A stretch of 64,000 nt of DNA from Hymenobacter jeongseonensis (lineage in GTDB: Bacteria; Bacteroidota; Bacteroidia; Cytophagales; Hymenobacteraceae), in NCBI RefSeq assembly GCF_015694725.1, contig NZ_JADQDQ010000001.1, positions 620,001 through 684,000 on the forward strand, in the 5' to 3' direction. The stretch's first letter is position 1; each line of letters begins with the position of its first letter. Below the pieces are notes generated by a model, which saw nothing but the letters and a program-made list of their open reading frames with translations, did no database searches and was not told the origin of the DNA. Of the stretch, positions 32,713-43,600 are shown in pieces. The position numbers were made by a program, and so were the translations under genes.

Positions 32713-34038
32713 ATGGAAAACGAGGAAACAAACCTGAACACCGAATCCAACGACATCGCGGGCAACCGCATTAATGGTCCGATTGGGAACACTGCGGCGC
32801 GGCCCACACGGCCCGGCACCGGCACGGGCCTGCCCGGTGGACCGCCAACCCAGAGTGCTGCAGGCAGCCCCGACGGCGGACAGCCCGTTGCGCCGGCTTC
32901 CAGCGAGGATTTGGCTGAGTCGGAGACGAGCGTGGGAGCGGGGGCCGTGGACGTGGAAAACGACGAGCAGGAAAACAAAGAAGCCAACCCCGACGACCTC
33001 CGGCCGACCGAAAACTACGGTGGCAATTTTGGCAACAGCACCCAAGGAAGCTACAACGACCGGGAGCGCCGCGAAAACCAGGACAGTGACCCCAGTCGCG
33101 GCGAATTCGGGGCCCAGGATTTGGGCGGAACCACCCACGGCGGCTACGGCAACCAGAACCGCCTGGCCAGCTACGAGCCCCACGGCACTGCCGAGGACCG
33201 ATACTACGGCGGTGCTGGCCGCCCCGGGCCGCAGGACAACTCTTACCGGGCCTACGACGGCGGCAATGAGCGCACTGACTCCCGTACTGACTACGGCTTC
33301 GAGCCGGGAACTCCAATTGCCAATACCTCGGGCCGCGCGGCCGATGCTGGCCAAAGACAGGGAACGGACTTCGACGGCCCCAACGGCGACAACCGGAACC
33401 AGCCCGACCGCGCCGACGCGAACAGCGCATTTCAGGTAGACAACGGTTCTGCGCCCACCGTTGATAGGGGATATGCCGATGATTACGGCCACACCTCGCT
33501 CCGGCGCGAAGCCCCCGGCACCGGCGGTGCAACCACCACGCAAGGCAACCAGGAAGCCGTTTCGGAGCACCGCAACCAAACCGAGGATTACCGCCCAAGC
33601 CAAAGTGGTGCCGATAAGCAGGGCCACCGCGAAGAGCAACACCCCGGCTACTCAACCAACGACCCGGAGCTAGCCGACCAGCGCGGCCAGCGCCCGGCCA
33701 GCAGCATGGGCTACGCTGACCGTGGCCGGGAAGAGCCGCGTCGCAACCCGGATTTTGGCACCGGCGACGACCGCACCGGCTACGTGCAGGGCCGTGGCGG
33801 CGACACGTCCCAGGGCCTGGGCTCGAAAGGCGGCTCGTACAACGATGCTTATGACGACAGCCAGCCCGGCAGCAAAGCCGGCTCGCCTGCCCAAGGCGAC
33901 CAGCGCACCGAAGACCGGGCCCAGAACTACGGCCAAGCCGCCCGCCAGGAAAACCGCAGCGCCGAAGGCGATGACAACGCTGCCGACCACGGCGCCCCCC
34001 GCCGCAACGCCGGCCGCGACGGCGAAGCGGACGAGTAG
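32713..34038 (+). CDS. Large, wholly disordered hydrophilic protein of unknown function
   Basis: The 441-residue product has no signal peptide, no membrane segment and no recognisable domain. It is made almost entirely of Gly, Asp, Asn, Gln, Arg, Ser, Thr, Pro and Glu, with few aliphatic residues and no Cys. It is therefore predicted to be disordered throughout, like hydrophilins linked to drying or freezing stress. Loose repeats occur, for example G-S-Y-N-D near residues 112 and 376 and several G-Y-A-D or Y-G-G groups. Coding on this strand is supported by a clean ATG after a promoter-like gap and a perfect terminator just past the stop; the rival minus-strand frame runs through both. It diverges from the cold-shock gene. 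I do not know its function. Confidence 0.75.
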   Translation: MENEETNLNTESNDIAGNRINGPIGNTAARPTRPGTGTGLPGGPPTQSAAGSPDGGQPVAPASSEDLAESETSVGAGAVDVENDEQENKEANPDDLRPTENYGGNFGNSTQGSYNDRERRENQDSDPSRGEFGAQDLGGTTHGGYGNQNRLASYEPHGTAEDRYYGGAGRPGPQDNSYRAYDGGNERTDSRTDYGFEPGTPIANTSGRAADAGQRQGTDFDGPNGDNRNQPDRADANSAFQVDNGSAPTVDRGYADDYGHTSLRREAPGTGGATTTQGNQEAVSEHRNQTEDYRPSQSGADKQGHREEQHPGYSTNDPELADQRGQRPASSMGYADRGREEPRRNPDFGTGDDRTGYVQGRGGDTSQGLGSKGGSYNDAYDDSQPGSKAGSPAQGDQRTEDRAQNYGQAARQENRSAEGDDNAADHGAPRRNAGRDGEADE

Positions 34039-34055
34039 AAACCCCGTCATAAATA

Positions 34056-34095
34056 AACAAAAAAGCCCGCCAGTTATCTGGCGGGCTTTTTTGTT
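34056..34095. terminator. Bidirectional terminator between the disordered-protein and M1 genes
   Basis: Perfect 18-base arms AACAAAAAAGCCCGCCAG and complement enclose TTAT, with T runs on both strands. Confidence 0.92.
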
Positions 34096-34110
34096 AAAAA
34101 GGTTAACCCG

Positions 34111-36441
34111 CTATTTCGTGCCACTCTGTGCGGCCTGCTGCATGGGATTGGCCGGCGCCTGCTGCTGCTGCTGGAAGAGCTCGAAGCGGGAAGCGGCGGG
34201 CTGGCGGGGGAAGGCGTTGTTGCTCAAATCGGTGTCGGCCGTCTGCTGGAACGGGTCGATGACGAAGGAAATAACCGGCTGCTTGGTCACGAGCACCTTG
34301 GTCACTTTCTCGTTGTTCTTGCGCCAGATTTCGGCCGGGATGGTCTGGATTTCCTTCGAGTTGTCGGCGTAGGTGAGCTGGAGCACGACGGGCATGACCA
34401 GCCCGCCGACGTTGCGCAAGCTCAGTTCGTAGAAGTGCTGCTGCTGGCCCAGGCGCTGCTTTTGCTCCGGGCTCAGGCCAGCCAGGTAGGCCTGGTAGCG
34501 CTGCTGGTCGGCGGCCGTGACGGCCAAGGGGTTGTAGGCGTTGTAGAAGTCCTTGAGTTCGGGCTTCTCGTCCACCAGCGTGCTTTTTACTTCCTGGGCG
34601 TTGCGCTGGGCCGAAATCGAGGGCACCTGGGCGGCCTGCAGCTGCTGCAAGCGGGCCTTTTCTACGGCCGGGTCGCCGGTGCTCGGGGAGTAGGCCTTGA
34701 CCGACTCGAGCGCCAGGTCGGTGCGGTCGGTGGTGTAGAACCAGCCGCGCCAGAACCAGTCCAGGTCCACGGCCGAGGCGTCCTCCATGGTGCGGAAGAA
34801 GTCGGCCGGGGTGGGGTGCTTGTAGGCCCAGCGCGTGGCGTAGGTCTTGAAGGCGTGGTCGAACAGCTCGCGGCCCATCACTGTCTCGCGCAGGATGTTC
34901 AGGGCCGTCGCCGGTTTGGCGTAGGCGTTGTTGCCGAACTGCAACACGGATTCCGAGTTGGTCATAATCGGGGTTTGCAGGCTCTTATCGGTCCGCATAT
35001 ACTCCACTATGTTCTTCGGCTCGCCGCGGCGTGAGGGGTAGTTGCGCTCCCATTCCTGCTCGGTGAGGTACTGCACGAAGCTGTTCAGTCCCTCGTCCAT
35101 CCACGACCACTGCCGCTCGTCGGAGTTCACAATCATGGGGAAGAAGTTGTGCCCCACCTCGTGGGTTATCACCCCAATCATGGCATACTTCGTCTGCGAC
35201 GAGTACGTGCCATCCTTCTCGGGCCGGCCGCCGTTGAAGCTAATCATCGGGTACTCCATACCGAAGATGGGGCCGTGCACCGAAATGGCGACGGGGTATT
35301 GGTAGGGAATAGTGAATTTCGAGTACGTCTTGATGGTGTGGGCCACCACTTCGGTGGAGTACTGGCCCCAGAGCGGGTTGCCTTCTTTCGGGTAGTAGCT
35401 CATGCACATCACGGGCTTGCCGCTCTGCTTGATTTCCATCGCGTCCCAGATGAACTTGCGCGAGCTGGCCCAGGCAAAGTCGCGCACGTTCTTGGCGGCG
35501 AAGGTCCAGGTTTTGGTGCCGGTCGCGCGCTTGGCTTCGGCGGCCACGGCCTCGGGCTGGCTGACGATGAGCACCGGCTTCTTCGCGTTCTTGGCCTGGG
35601 CCAGGCGCTTTTGCTGCGTCGACGTCAGGACCTGAGAAGCATTCTGCAAGGTGCCGGTGGCGCCCACCACGTGGTCGGCCGGCGCGGTGATGCTCACCTT
35701 GTAGTCGCCGAAAGGCAACGTGAATTCGCCATTTCCCAGAAATTGCTTGTGCTGCCAGCCCTGGTTGTCGGAATACACGGCCATGCGCGGGTAGAACTGC
35801 GCAATTTCGTAGAGGTAGTTCTTGTCTTCGGCAAAGTATTCGTAGCCGCTGCGTCCGCCCAGTTTTATTTGGTCGTTGATGTTGTAGCGCCACTTCACGT
35901 TGAAGGCGAACGCCTGGCCGGGGCGCAGGGGCGTGGGCAAATCCACGCGCATCATGGTGTGGTTGGTCACCGTTTTCAGCGCCTTGCCGTCCTTGCCCGT
36001 CACGCTCTCAATCTTGAAGCCGCCGTCGAAGTCGGACACCAGGCCTTCCAGCGCCTGAAACGGCATCCGGTCCTGAAGCTGGCTGACTTGGGTCGATTTC
36101 GTTATCGAATTCTGGTCGTACAGATTCTGGTCGAGCTGGACCCAGAGGTAGGGCAGCACGTCGGGCGAGAGGTTGGTGTAGGTGATGGTTTCGCGGCCCG
36201 TGATGGCCTGCTTGGCGTCGTCGAGCGTGACTTTGATGTCGTAGTCGGCCCGCTGCTGCCAGTAGTCTTTGCCGGGGGCGCCGCTGGCCGTGCGGTAGGA
36301 GTTGGGCGTTGGCAGCAGCGTTTCGAGTTGCGCAAATTTGTCGGTGCCCGAGTTGGTGGTTTGGGCTTGCAGGGCCAGCGTGGGCAGCAGCCCGAGCCCC
36401 AGCAGGGCGATGCAATGGCGCAGGGTTTTCAAGGTCAACAA
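34111..36441 (-). CDS. Secreted M1-family zinc aminopeptidase
   Basis: The roughly 776-residue product has a signal peptide (hydrophobic residues 10-25, cut after LQAQ) and an N-terminal beta-domain, then the M1 catalytic domain. The zinc site is H427-E428-V-G-H431 with E450 exactly 18 residues after the second His, in W-M-D-E-G-L-N. The exopeptidase motif that is GxMEN in relatives appears as F-G-M-E-Y-P, a common variant in Bacteroidota. The C-terminal part is helical, then Gln/Ala-rich at the very end. The start is a TTG at 36441 (or the TTG at 36432); no ATG is in frame nearby. It probably trims peptides in the periplasm or at the surface, alongside the other proteases in this window. Confidence 0.9.
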   Translation of the reverse strand: MLTLKTLRHCIALLGLGLLPTLALQAQTTNSGTDKFAQLETLLPTPNSYRTASGAPGKDYWQQRADYDIKVTLDDAKQAITGRETITYTNLSPDVLPYLWVQLDQNLYDQNSITKSTQVSQLQDRMPFQALEGLVSDFDGGFKIESVTGKDGKALKTVTNHTMMRVDLPTPLRPGQAFAFNVKWRYNINDQIKLGGRSGYEYFAEDKNYLYEIAQFYPRMAVYSDNQGWQHKQFLGNGEFTLPFGDYKVSITAPADHVVGATGTLQNASQVLTSTQQKRLAQAKNAKKPVLIVSQPEAVAAEAKRATGTKTWTFAAKNVRDFAWASSRKFIWDAMEIKQSGKPVMCMSYYPKEGNPLWGQYSTEVVAHTIKTYSKFTIPYQYPVAISVHGPIFGMEYPMISFNGGRPEKDGTYSSQTKYAMIGVITHEVGHNFFPMIVNSDERQWSWMDEGLNSFVQYLTEQEWERNYPSRRGEPKNIVEYMRTDKSLQTPIMTNSESVLQFGNNAYAKPATALNILRETVMGRELFDHAFKTYATRWAYKHPTPADFFRTMEDASAVDLDWFWRGWFYTTDRTDLALESVKAYSPSTGDPAVEKARLQQLQAAQVPSISAQRNAQEVKSTLVDEKPELKDFYNAYNPLAVTAADQQRYQAYLAGLSPEQKQRLGQQQHFYELSLRNVGGLVMPVVLQLTYADNSKEIQTIPAEIWRKNNEKVTKVLVTKQPVISFVIDPFQQTADTDLSNNAFPRQPAASRFELFQQQQQAPANPMQQAAQSGTK

Positions 36442-36817
36442 GAGAATATGGATTAGGCGTGAAAAAGCCGCAAAAGGGAGGCAGCCGGAACTACAAAGTT
36501 ATCCAAAACTACAAGTCGTCGGTTGTGGTTTAGTAGCGACCAAACGGCAAGACCCAAGCTGAAGCACTGGCGCTTTTGGAGGAAGGCCTGTGCTCTCTCC
36601 GCCACCCAGACTTCGGAATAACAGGCACCAAAATGGGTTGAAATACCGTTTATAGCAAAAAGACCAGTGTCTGGCCGTGCTAGTAGTGTTGTTTTGAAGC
36701 CGAGACAAGATGCCGAACCGCAACCGTTTGACGGGGTCAACGCTGCATTTTTAAGCGGTTAAGGTTTCGGAATCGGCCCCTGAATTGTATGTTTATGGCT
36801 TGTTAGCCCCCGCGCCT
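36442..36817. other. Intergenic region without a recognised gene
   Basis: About 375 bases lie between the divergent M1 and DinB genes. Short frames on the minus strand (for example 36453-36740) look like chance openings with no familiar sequence. No hairpin or full promoter was found. Confidence 0.4.
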
Positions 36818-37414
36818 ATGTCCGCTGTCGTCCGCGCCACCCCCGATTTTTTTGACCAGCTGACCAACGACCTGCTGACGTTGCGGGTGGTGGCCCAGCA
36901 GCGCTTCCGTACGTTGAGCACCGAGGAACTGAACCGCCGGCCCAGCCCCAGCCGCTGGAGCGCGGGCCAATGCCTGGAGCACCTCAACATTGTGGGCGGC
37001 TATTACCTGCCCAGCATCGCGCGCCGCATCGCCAAAGCCCAGGCCCGGGGCTCCAAGCCCACGGCCACCGTGAAGCAAGGCTTTTTCGGCGGGCGCCTCA
37101 TCAACGCCATGCGCACGCCGGCCAGCGAAAAAACCTATACCACGCCCCAGCGCTACGCTCCCACCGGCAACCGCCTGCCCCGCACGGTAGCGGAAGTATT
37201 CAGCCGCCAGCTCGACGAGCTGCTGCGCCTAGTGCTGCTGGCCCGGCAAGTGAACGCCAACGCCGTGCTCATTCCCAACGCCGTGTTTCCGCTGCTCCTG
37301 CTCCGCCTCGCCGACCAGCTGGAGTTTCTGGTGGTGCACATTCAGCGGCACATTGCCCAGGCCGAAGCCGTGCTTGCGGGCAACCAGGTGAATTCTAAAT
37401 TGTCGGCGGCGTAG
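36818..37414 (+). CDS. DinB-like four-helix protein
   Basis: The 198-residue protein fits the DinB/YfiT-type metal-binding four-helix bundles, which include thiol-dependent transferases of several low-molecular-weight thiols. The R-W-S-A-G-Q-C-L-E-H-L segment at about residues 46-56 supplies the first metal histidine, and V-V-H-I-Q-R-H-I-A-Q-A near 175 supplies the last ones. The ATG at 36818 (MSAVVRATPDFF) is preferred over the open frame upstream. A terminator lies about 90 bases downstream, so it is monocistronic. With a bacilliredoxin in the same window, a bacillithiol-type thiol is conceivable, but that is only inference. Confidence 0.78.
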   Translation: MSAVVRATPDFFDQLTNDLLTLRVVAQQRFRTLSTEELNRRPSPSRWSAGQCLEHLNIVGGYYLPSIARRIAKAQARGSKPTATVKQGFFGGRLINAMRTPASEKTYTTPQRYAPTGNRLPRTVAEVFSRQLDELLRLVLLARQVNANAVLIPNAVFPLLLLRLADQLEFLVVHIQRHIAQAEAVLAGNQVNSKLSAA

Positions 37415-37500
37415 GGCCGCTTCGGGTGCTCCCAGTCGTGCCATCAAGCCGGGCGACGTATAGAATTAGATAAGAATTGGACGGTGCAGAACCGTGCCGG

Positions 37501-37521
37501 AGCCGCCGGGGCGGCTTTTTT
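37501..37521 (+). terminator. Intrinsic terminator after the DinB-like gene
   Basis: AGCCGCC pairs with GGCGGCT around two bases and is followed by a run of T. It lies about 90 bases past the stop codon. Confidence 0.7.
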
Positions 37522-37673
37522 GTTTCGGACCAGTGCGTTGCACCCGTATCCGCGCCGGGCGCTTTTCTGGTAAGCGCGACGGTGGCAAGTTGAATAAAAA
37601 TAGAACCCGGGGTGTGCAATAAAAGCGGCGCTGGCATCTTTAAGGCGCCGCCCTAACGCTGCTCTGCCTTCCT

Positions 37674-40600
37674 ATGCGCCTTTTCCTGTTTGCCTGCCTG
37701 CTGATGACCATGATTTTCAGTACCGATTCGGCAGCCCCTGTTCCTCCCAACCCGTATGCGGCCCAGTGGAAGAAAATCGACGCCTTGCTGGCCAAAAGCC
37801 AAACCGCCACGGCGGCGCCGCTGGTAGAAGCCATTTACCGGCAAGCCCGCAAAGAGCAGAACTCCCCGGCTTATGTGCGGGCGCTGCTCTACAAAATCCG
37901 CCTGCTGCAAGCCAAGGAAGAAGATGAAACCGAGAAAGCCATTGCCCTGCTGGAGCAGGAGCTGAAAACGGCCACTTTCCCGGCCCGGCCCATCGTGCAC
38001 TCATTGCTGGCCGAGCTATACACCAACTACCTCAACCAGAACCGCTACCGCCTCTACCAGCGCACCACCGGCGCCACGCCCACCGCCGGCCCCGACGCCA
38101 CCGCAGACGGCGGCACCGGCCTCGCCACCTGGGACATGGGCAAGCTGGGCGCGTCCATCGTCCGCCACTACTACCAGTCGGTGGAAGACGAGCCGCAGAA
38201 GCAGCTGCAAACTGCCCTGGCGGCGTTGGGCGACCTGGTCATCGGTGGCGATGCCGAAGGCCGCGCCCTGCGCCCCACGCTCTACGACCTGCTGGCCCAT
38301 CGCGCCATCGAGGGCCTCCAAAACCAGGAGCTGTACGTGACCCGGCCCGAGCAGCAGTTTCAGCTCACCGACCCCAAGGCCTTCGGGACGGCCCCCGAGT
38401 TTGCCGCCCTGCGCCTGCTAGCGCCCGACGCCGATTCGCTCAACGGCCAGCTGCACGCCCTGCACATTTTGCAGCGTCTCACGGCCTCGCGCCAGCAACT
38501 GGCCCAGCCCGGCACGCCGCAAACTCTGGCCGCTTTGGCCGATGTGGACTTGATTCGCATCAATTACCTGCGCCGCATCACCCAAAACACGGACCTCGCT
38601 GGCCAGTACGACCCCGCTTTGGTCCGCATGGCCACCACTTACCAGGCCCTGCCCGTCAGCAGCGAGTTTCTTTACCTACGGGCCGAGTTTCGCCGCGAAA
38701 CCGACCCGGTAGCCGCCGTGGCCCTGACCAAAGAGGCCGAAGCGCGGTTTCCCAAGTCGCGCGGCGCGGCGCGGGCGCGGCAGCTGCGCGAGCAAATTGA
38801 ACGGCCGGAGCTGGAATTTTCGGCCACGGAAATCGTCGTCCCCAACCAACCCTGGCGTCTCAATTTGACGGCGCGCAACGTAACCGCGCTCCATGCCCGC
38901 GCCTACCGGGTGAGCCGGAAGCAGTGGGAAGCATTGAAAGGCAACCGTTACGGCCGCCCGGAAGACGTTGATAAATACAACACTATTATTAAGAAAGGCA
39001 AGCCAGTCGCCACCTGGAGTATGCCGGTGGCCCCACGCCCCCAGGACTACAAACAGCAAAAAATAGCTGCTGCCGGAGCCGCCTTGCCTGTGGGCTATTA
39101 CTTGGTGGTAATCAATGACACTCCGGCAGGCGCCACCAAAGCAGCCGCTGCTGGCGCCACATGCTACGCCCTGGTAGGAGCCAGCGAGCTTAGCGCCGTG
39201 CACCGGTTCAACCGCGAAACGGGGGCGCCTCAGCTGCTGCTGTTGCAGCGCCAGAGCGGCGTTCCGCTCGCGGGCGTGCAAGCGCAAGCCGTTTATGACC
39301 GCTACGACCCGGAGCGGCGGACGCAAGTCAGGCGCTTGAGCCCACCGCGTTCAACGTCTGCCTCGGGGGAAGTGGAAATCCCCACTCCAGCAAAGCAGGA
39401 TAATGTGGCTAACGAACGGCTGATTTTCATTAGCGTGTGGCGCGGGGCCGATACGCTGGTGGTAGATAATGTGGGCGGCTATTATAATGGAGGGCAGCGC
39501 GACACCGATACCAAGTGCTTCCTGTTCACGGACCGCGCCATTTACCGGCCGGGCCAGACGGTGTATTTCAAGGGCATTGTGGTGGAGCGGGAGGGGAGCA
39601 AAACCCGTTTGCTGGCCAAGGAAGAGCAGGAAGTGGAGCTCAACGACGTGAACGGGCAAAGCGTGCAGTCGCAAACCTTTGTCACCAATGAGTTCGGGTC
39701 GTTTCACGGCTCGTTTGTGCTGCCGGCCGGCTTGCTCAACGGGGAATTTACCCTGCAGGCCGACGACGGCGAACTGCGTTTTGCGGTAGAAGATTACAAG
39801 CGTCCGACCTTCTACGTGCAGCTCGATTCGGTGCCGGGCCGGCCGCAACTGGGCCAGCCCGTGACGGTGGGCGGCCGGGCCCGCGCCTATTCTGGCCAAG
39901 CCACGGATGGTGCTTCGGTGAGCTACCGCGTGACGCGCCGCGCGCTGTGGCCCATGTTTTACGGCGATTTCCGGGGCGGAAGCTACCCGCCCAACCGGGG
40001 CGGCGACACCCGCGAAATTGCCCACGGCACCGCCACCACCGACGCCGACGGGCGCTTTGCCATCACCTTCACGCCGCCACTGGTGCCGAAGCAGCCCAAC
40101 CCGCGGGGCTGGGAACCGGGCTACTGGTTTCGCGTGGAAGCCGACGTGACCGATGCCGCCGGCGAAACCCGGACCGGCACCCGGGGCTTCGTCATTGGCC
40201 GCAACCCGCTCAGCTTGCAGCTTGTGGCACCCGAAGAAGCCGACAAGCAGCGCCTGCCCATTTTCAAGCTGCTCGGCACCAACGCCACCGGCGAGCCTCT
40301 GGCTGCCGCCGGCACGGTGCGGCTGCTGGCACGGCGCTACCGCCCCAACCCGCCCGGCGTGCCCGGGCCAGTGCCCGAAACGCCCGAGAACGAAGCCACG
40401 CCGGAGCTGGTCAACACGGTTCCATTCGACACGAAAAGCAGTTCAATACTTAATCTGAACGCGGCGCTGGCCGCCTTACCCACGGGCCGCTACCTACTCG
40501 AAGCCCAAGCCGCTGGGGCCGACTCGGCCCGGGCCCGCCACGAGTTTACGCTCTTCGATTCGGGGGCTGCGACCATCCCGTTTGCCACGCCCGATTGGTT

Positions 40601-43600
40601 TGCGGTGCTGGCCGATACCGTGGCGCCGGGCCAGCCGGCCACAGTATTAGTGGGCAGCAGCGACGCCGATGCGCGCATTCTGGTGCAAGCCGAGCGCGGC
40701 GGCAAGCTCCTGTATCAGGAATGGCTGCAGCTGAAAGCCGGCGAGCAGCGCCGCGTGGTGTTGGCCAGCGGTTCGGCTACGGCGGCGGGCCCGCTGCACA
40801 TCAACACCTTGCAAGTGCGCGACAATCATCTGTACCGCCACGAAGCCGCGGTGCAGGTGGTGGAGGAGCGACAGGCGCTGAATCTGTCCATCAGCACATT
40901 CCGCGACAAGCTGCAGCCCGGCCAAAAAGAAACTTGGCGAGTGGCCATCCGGCAAGCCAACGGCCGGCCGGCCGATGCGGAGCTGCTGGCTACCCTTTAT
41001 GACCAGAGCCTGGATATTTTCCGGCCGCACAGCTTTATGGGGCTGGCTTTTGATGCCAGCTACGATGAACCAAAGTTTGGATGGCAGGGGTATTTTGTAA
41101 ATGCTGCCTGGATGGGCACCACGGGGCAAAGCTCGGATAACGCCGACGGTGTTCCGCTGGAGTACCCCGAGCTAAACACCTGGGGCGCCTTTGGTGGCCC
41201 GGTGCGGCAGCAGCTTTCAGGCAAGGTTGCGGGAGTACGAATCCGAGGCGTTGCTGCGCGGGCAACTGCGCCTGTAATGGCGCAGGATGCCGCGGAATCG
41301 AAGCAGATGAACGAGGTGGTGGTAACGGGAATGGGCGTTGGCAACCAAATGCGGAGCAACATGACTGGCGCTATGACTACCACCCGTCCGGCCGTGGACC
41401 TCTCGGCAGTGCAGGCCCGCACCGACTTCCGCGAAACGGCATTCTGGCAGCCCGCGCTGCACACGGACAAAAACGGCGACATCGTGCTTGAATTCCAGAT
41501 GCCAGAAGCTGTGACGCGCTGGCAGCTGCTGGCCCTGGCCCACGACAAAAACCTGAACAGCGGCCAGTTGGCCCGGCAACTCGTCACCCAAAAGGAAATC
41601 CAGATTACGCCCAACGCGCCGCGCTTTTTCCGGCAGGGCGACACGTTCACCTTCACCGCCAAATTCTCGAATCTGACCGCGCAAAATGTGAGCGGCACCG
41701 CGCAACTCACCCTGCTCGATGCCGCTACCGGCCAGGACCTCACCAGCCAGCTGCTGAAAGGCAATGCCCAGCAGCTCGCCGCGGCCGAAGCCAACCAGAG
41801 CGCTGCGTTGGGCTGGGAAATCAGCCTGCCCGCTGATTTTGCACCGGTGGCCGTGACCTACCGGGTGGTGGCGCAGGTAGGGGAGAAGGCATCGGAAAAG
41901 GAAGGCAAAAGGAAGCGCAACAAGAAAGCCGCAGCTGACCAAACCGCAACGACGTTCTCCGACGGCGAGGAAAATACCTTGCCCGTGCTGCCCAACCGCC
42001 TGCTCATCACCGAAAGTCTGCCGCTGCCCATCGTCGGCCCCGGCACCCGCACCTTCGAGCTAAGCAAGCTGACCAGCACCAGCAGCCCCACGCGCCGCAA
42101 CTACAGCCTCACGCTGGAAATGACGGCCAACCCCGCCTGGTACGCCGTACAGAGCCTGCCTTACCTGATGGAGTATCCCTACGAGTGCTCGGAGCAGGTA
42201 TTCAGCCGCCTCTACGCCAACCTCCTGGTGGCCCAGATTCTGAAATCGAACCCGCGCTTCAAAACCATTTTGGCCGAGTGGACGCGCCAGGCGCAGAGTG
42301 GAACGGCTAGTCAGAAAAATGCCCTCGTCAGCAAGCTGGCCCAAAACCAGGACCTGAAAAATTTGCTCCTGCAGGAAACCCCCTGGGTGCGCGACGCCCA
42401 GGGCGAAACCGAGCGACTGGCCCGGCTCACGGAGTTGTTCGACGCTCCCCGGCTGCAAGGCGAAACCACCCGCGCCCTGCTCAAGTTGCAGCAATTGCAG
42501 TTGCCCAGCGGCGCGTTTCCGTGGTTTGAGAAAATGCCCGAGGACCGCTACATCACCCAGCTCATCGTGGCGGGTTTTGGCAAGCTGAAGAAGCTGGCAG
42601 CCTTCGACGCCAGCACCGACCCCGTGGCGCGCCAGATTCTGGAAAATGCCCTTCGCTTTCTGGATGCCGGCCTGACGCGTGACTACGCAGAGCTGCGCCG
42701 CCAAAAAGGCGTGAAACTGAACGAGAACCACCTTGGTGACCTGCACATTCAGGCTTTGTACGCCCGCAGCTTCTGGCCGCAGCTGGCAATAGCGGGCGAC
42801 GCCAAAGTCGCTGCCACCTATTACCGCCAGCAAGCTGCCCGCTATTGGCCCGCCCAAACGCGCTACCTGCAAGCTCAGGTGGCGCTGGCTTTGTTTCGCG
42901 AAACCAAAAGCGCCCCCGCTGCCCAGGAAATCCTGCGCGCCCTTTCCGAAAACGCCTTGCATTCGCTTGAATTGGGCATGTATTGGAAAGAAGTGCGCGG
43001 CGGCTATTACTGGCGCGAAGCCCCTACCGAAACCCAGGCCACGCTCATCGAAGCCTACCACGAAGTCAAAAGCGACCAAAAATCGGTGGACGAGATGAAG
43101 CTCTGGCTGCTCAAGCAAAAGCAAACCCAGCACTGGGAAAGCACCCGCGCCACCGCCGATGCCTGCTACGCCCTGCTACTGCGTGGTTCCGACTGGCTGG
43201 CGCCCACGCAGCCGCTGCAAGTCACCGTGGGCGGCCAGAGCGTGAAACCCGAAGCGGCCCAGGCGGGCACCGGCTACTTCAAAACCAGCTGGCCCGCCGC
43301 CGAGGTGCAGCCCGCCCAAGGCAAGGTCAGCATCAGCAAGCCCGACGCGGGCGTGGCGTGGGGCGCCCTTTACTGGCAATATTTTGAGGACTTGGATAAG
43401 GTGACGCCCGCCGCCACCCCGCTCAGCCTGGAACGTCAGCTCTACCGCGAAACCCGGACCGCCGGTGGCCCGGTACTGGAAAAAATCAGCGCCGCCACGC
43501 CGATTAGGATAGGGGAGGCGCTGGTGGTGCGCCTCGTGCTGCGCACCGACCGCGCCCTCGAATACGTGCACCTGAAGGACCAGCGCGCTGCCGGCCTCGA

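Noticed and set aside
32771..34060. 429-codon minus-strand frame opposite the disordered protein
   Set aside because: It is Arg/Gly/Cys rich and runs through the terminator next to the gene; the plus frame has a proper start and end.
35149..36456. 435-codon plus-strand frame opposite the M1 peptidase gene
   Set aside because: The minus strand has complete M1 motifs; the plus frame is a His/Val/Gly-rich shadow caused by high GC.
36453..36740. 95-codon minus-strand frame between M1 and DinB genes
   Set aside because: Composition looks non-coding and no start context or homology is apparent.
42060..43133. 357-codon minus-strand frame opposite the macroglobulin
   Set aside because: The thioester region is on the plus strand; no independent evidence supports the antisense frame.
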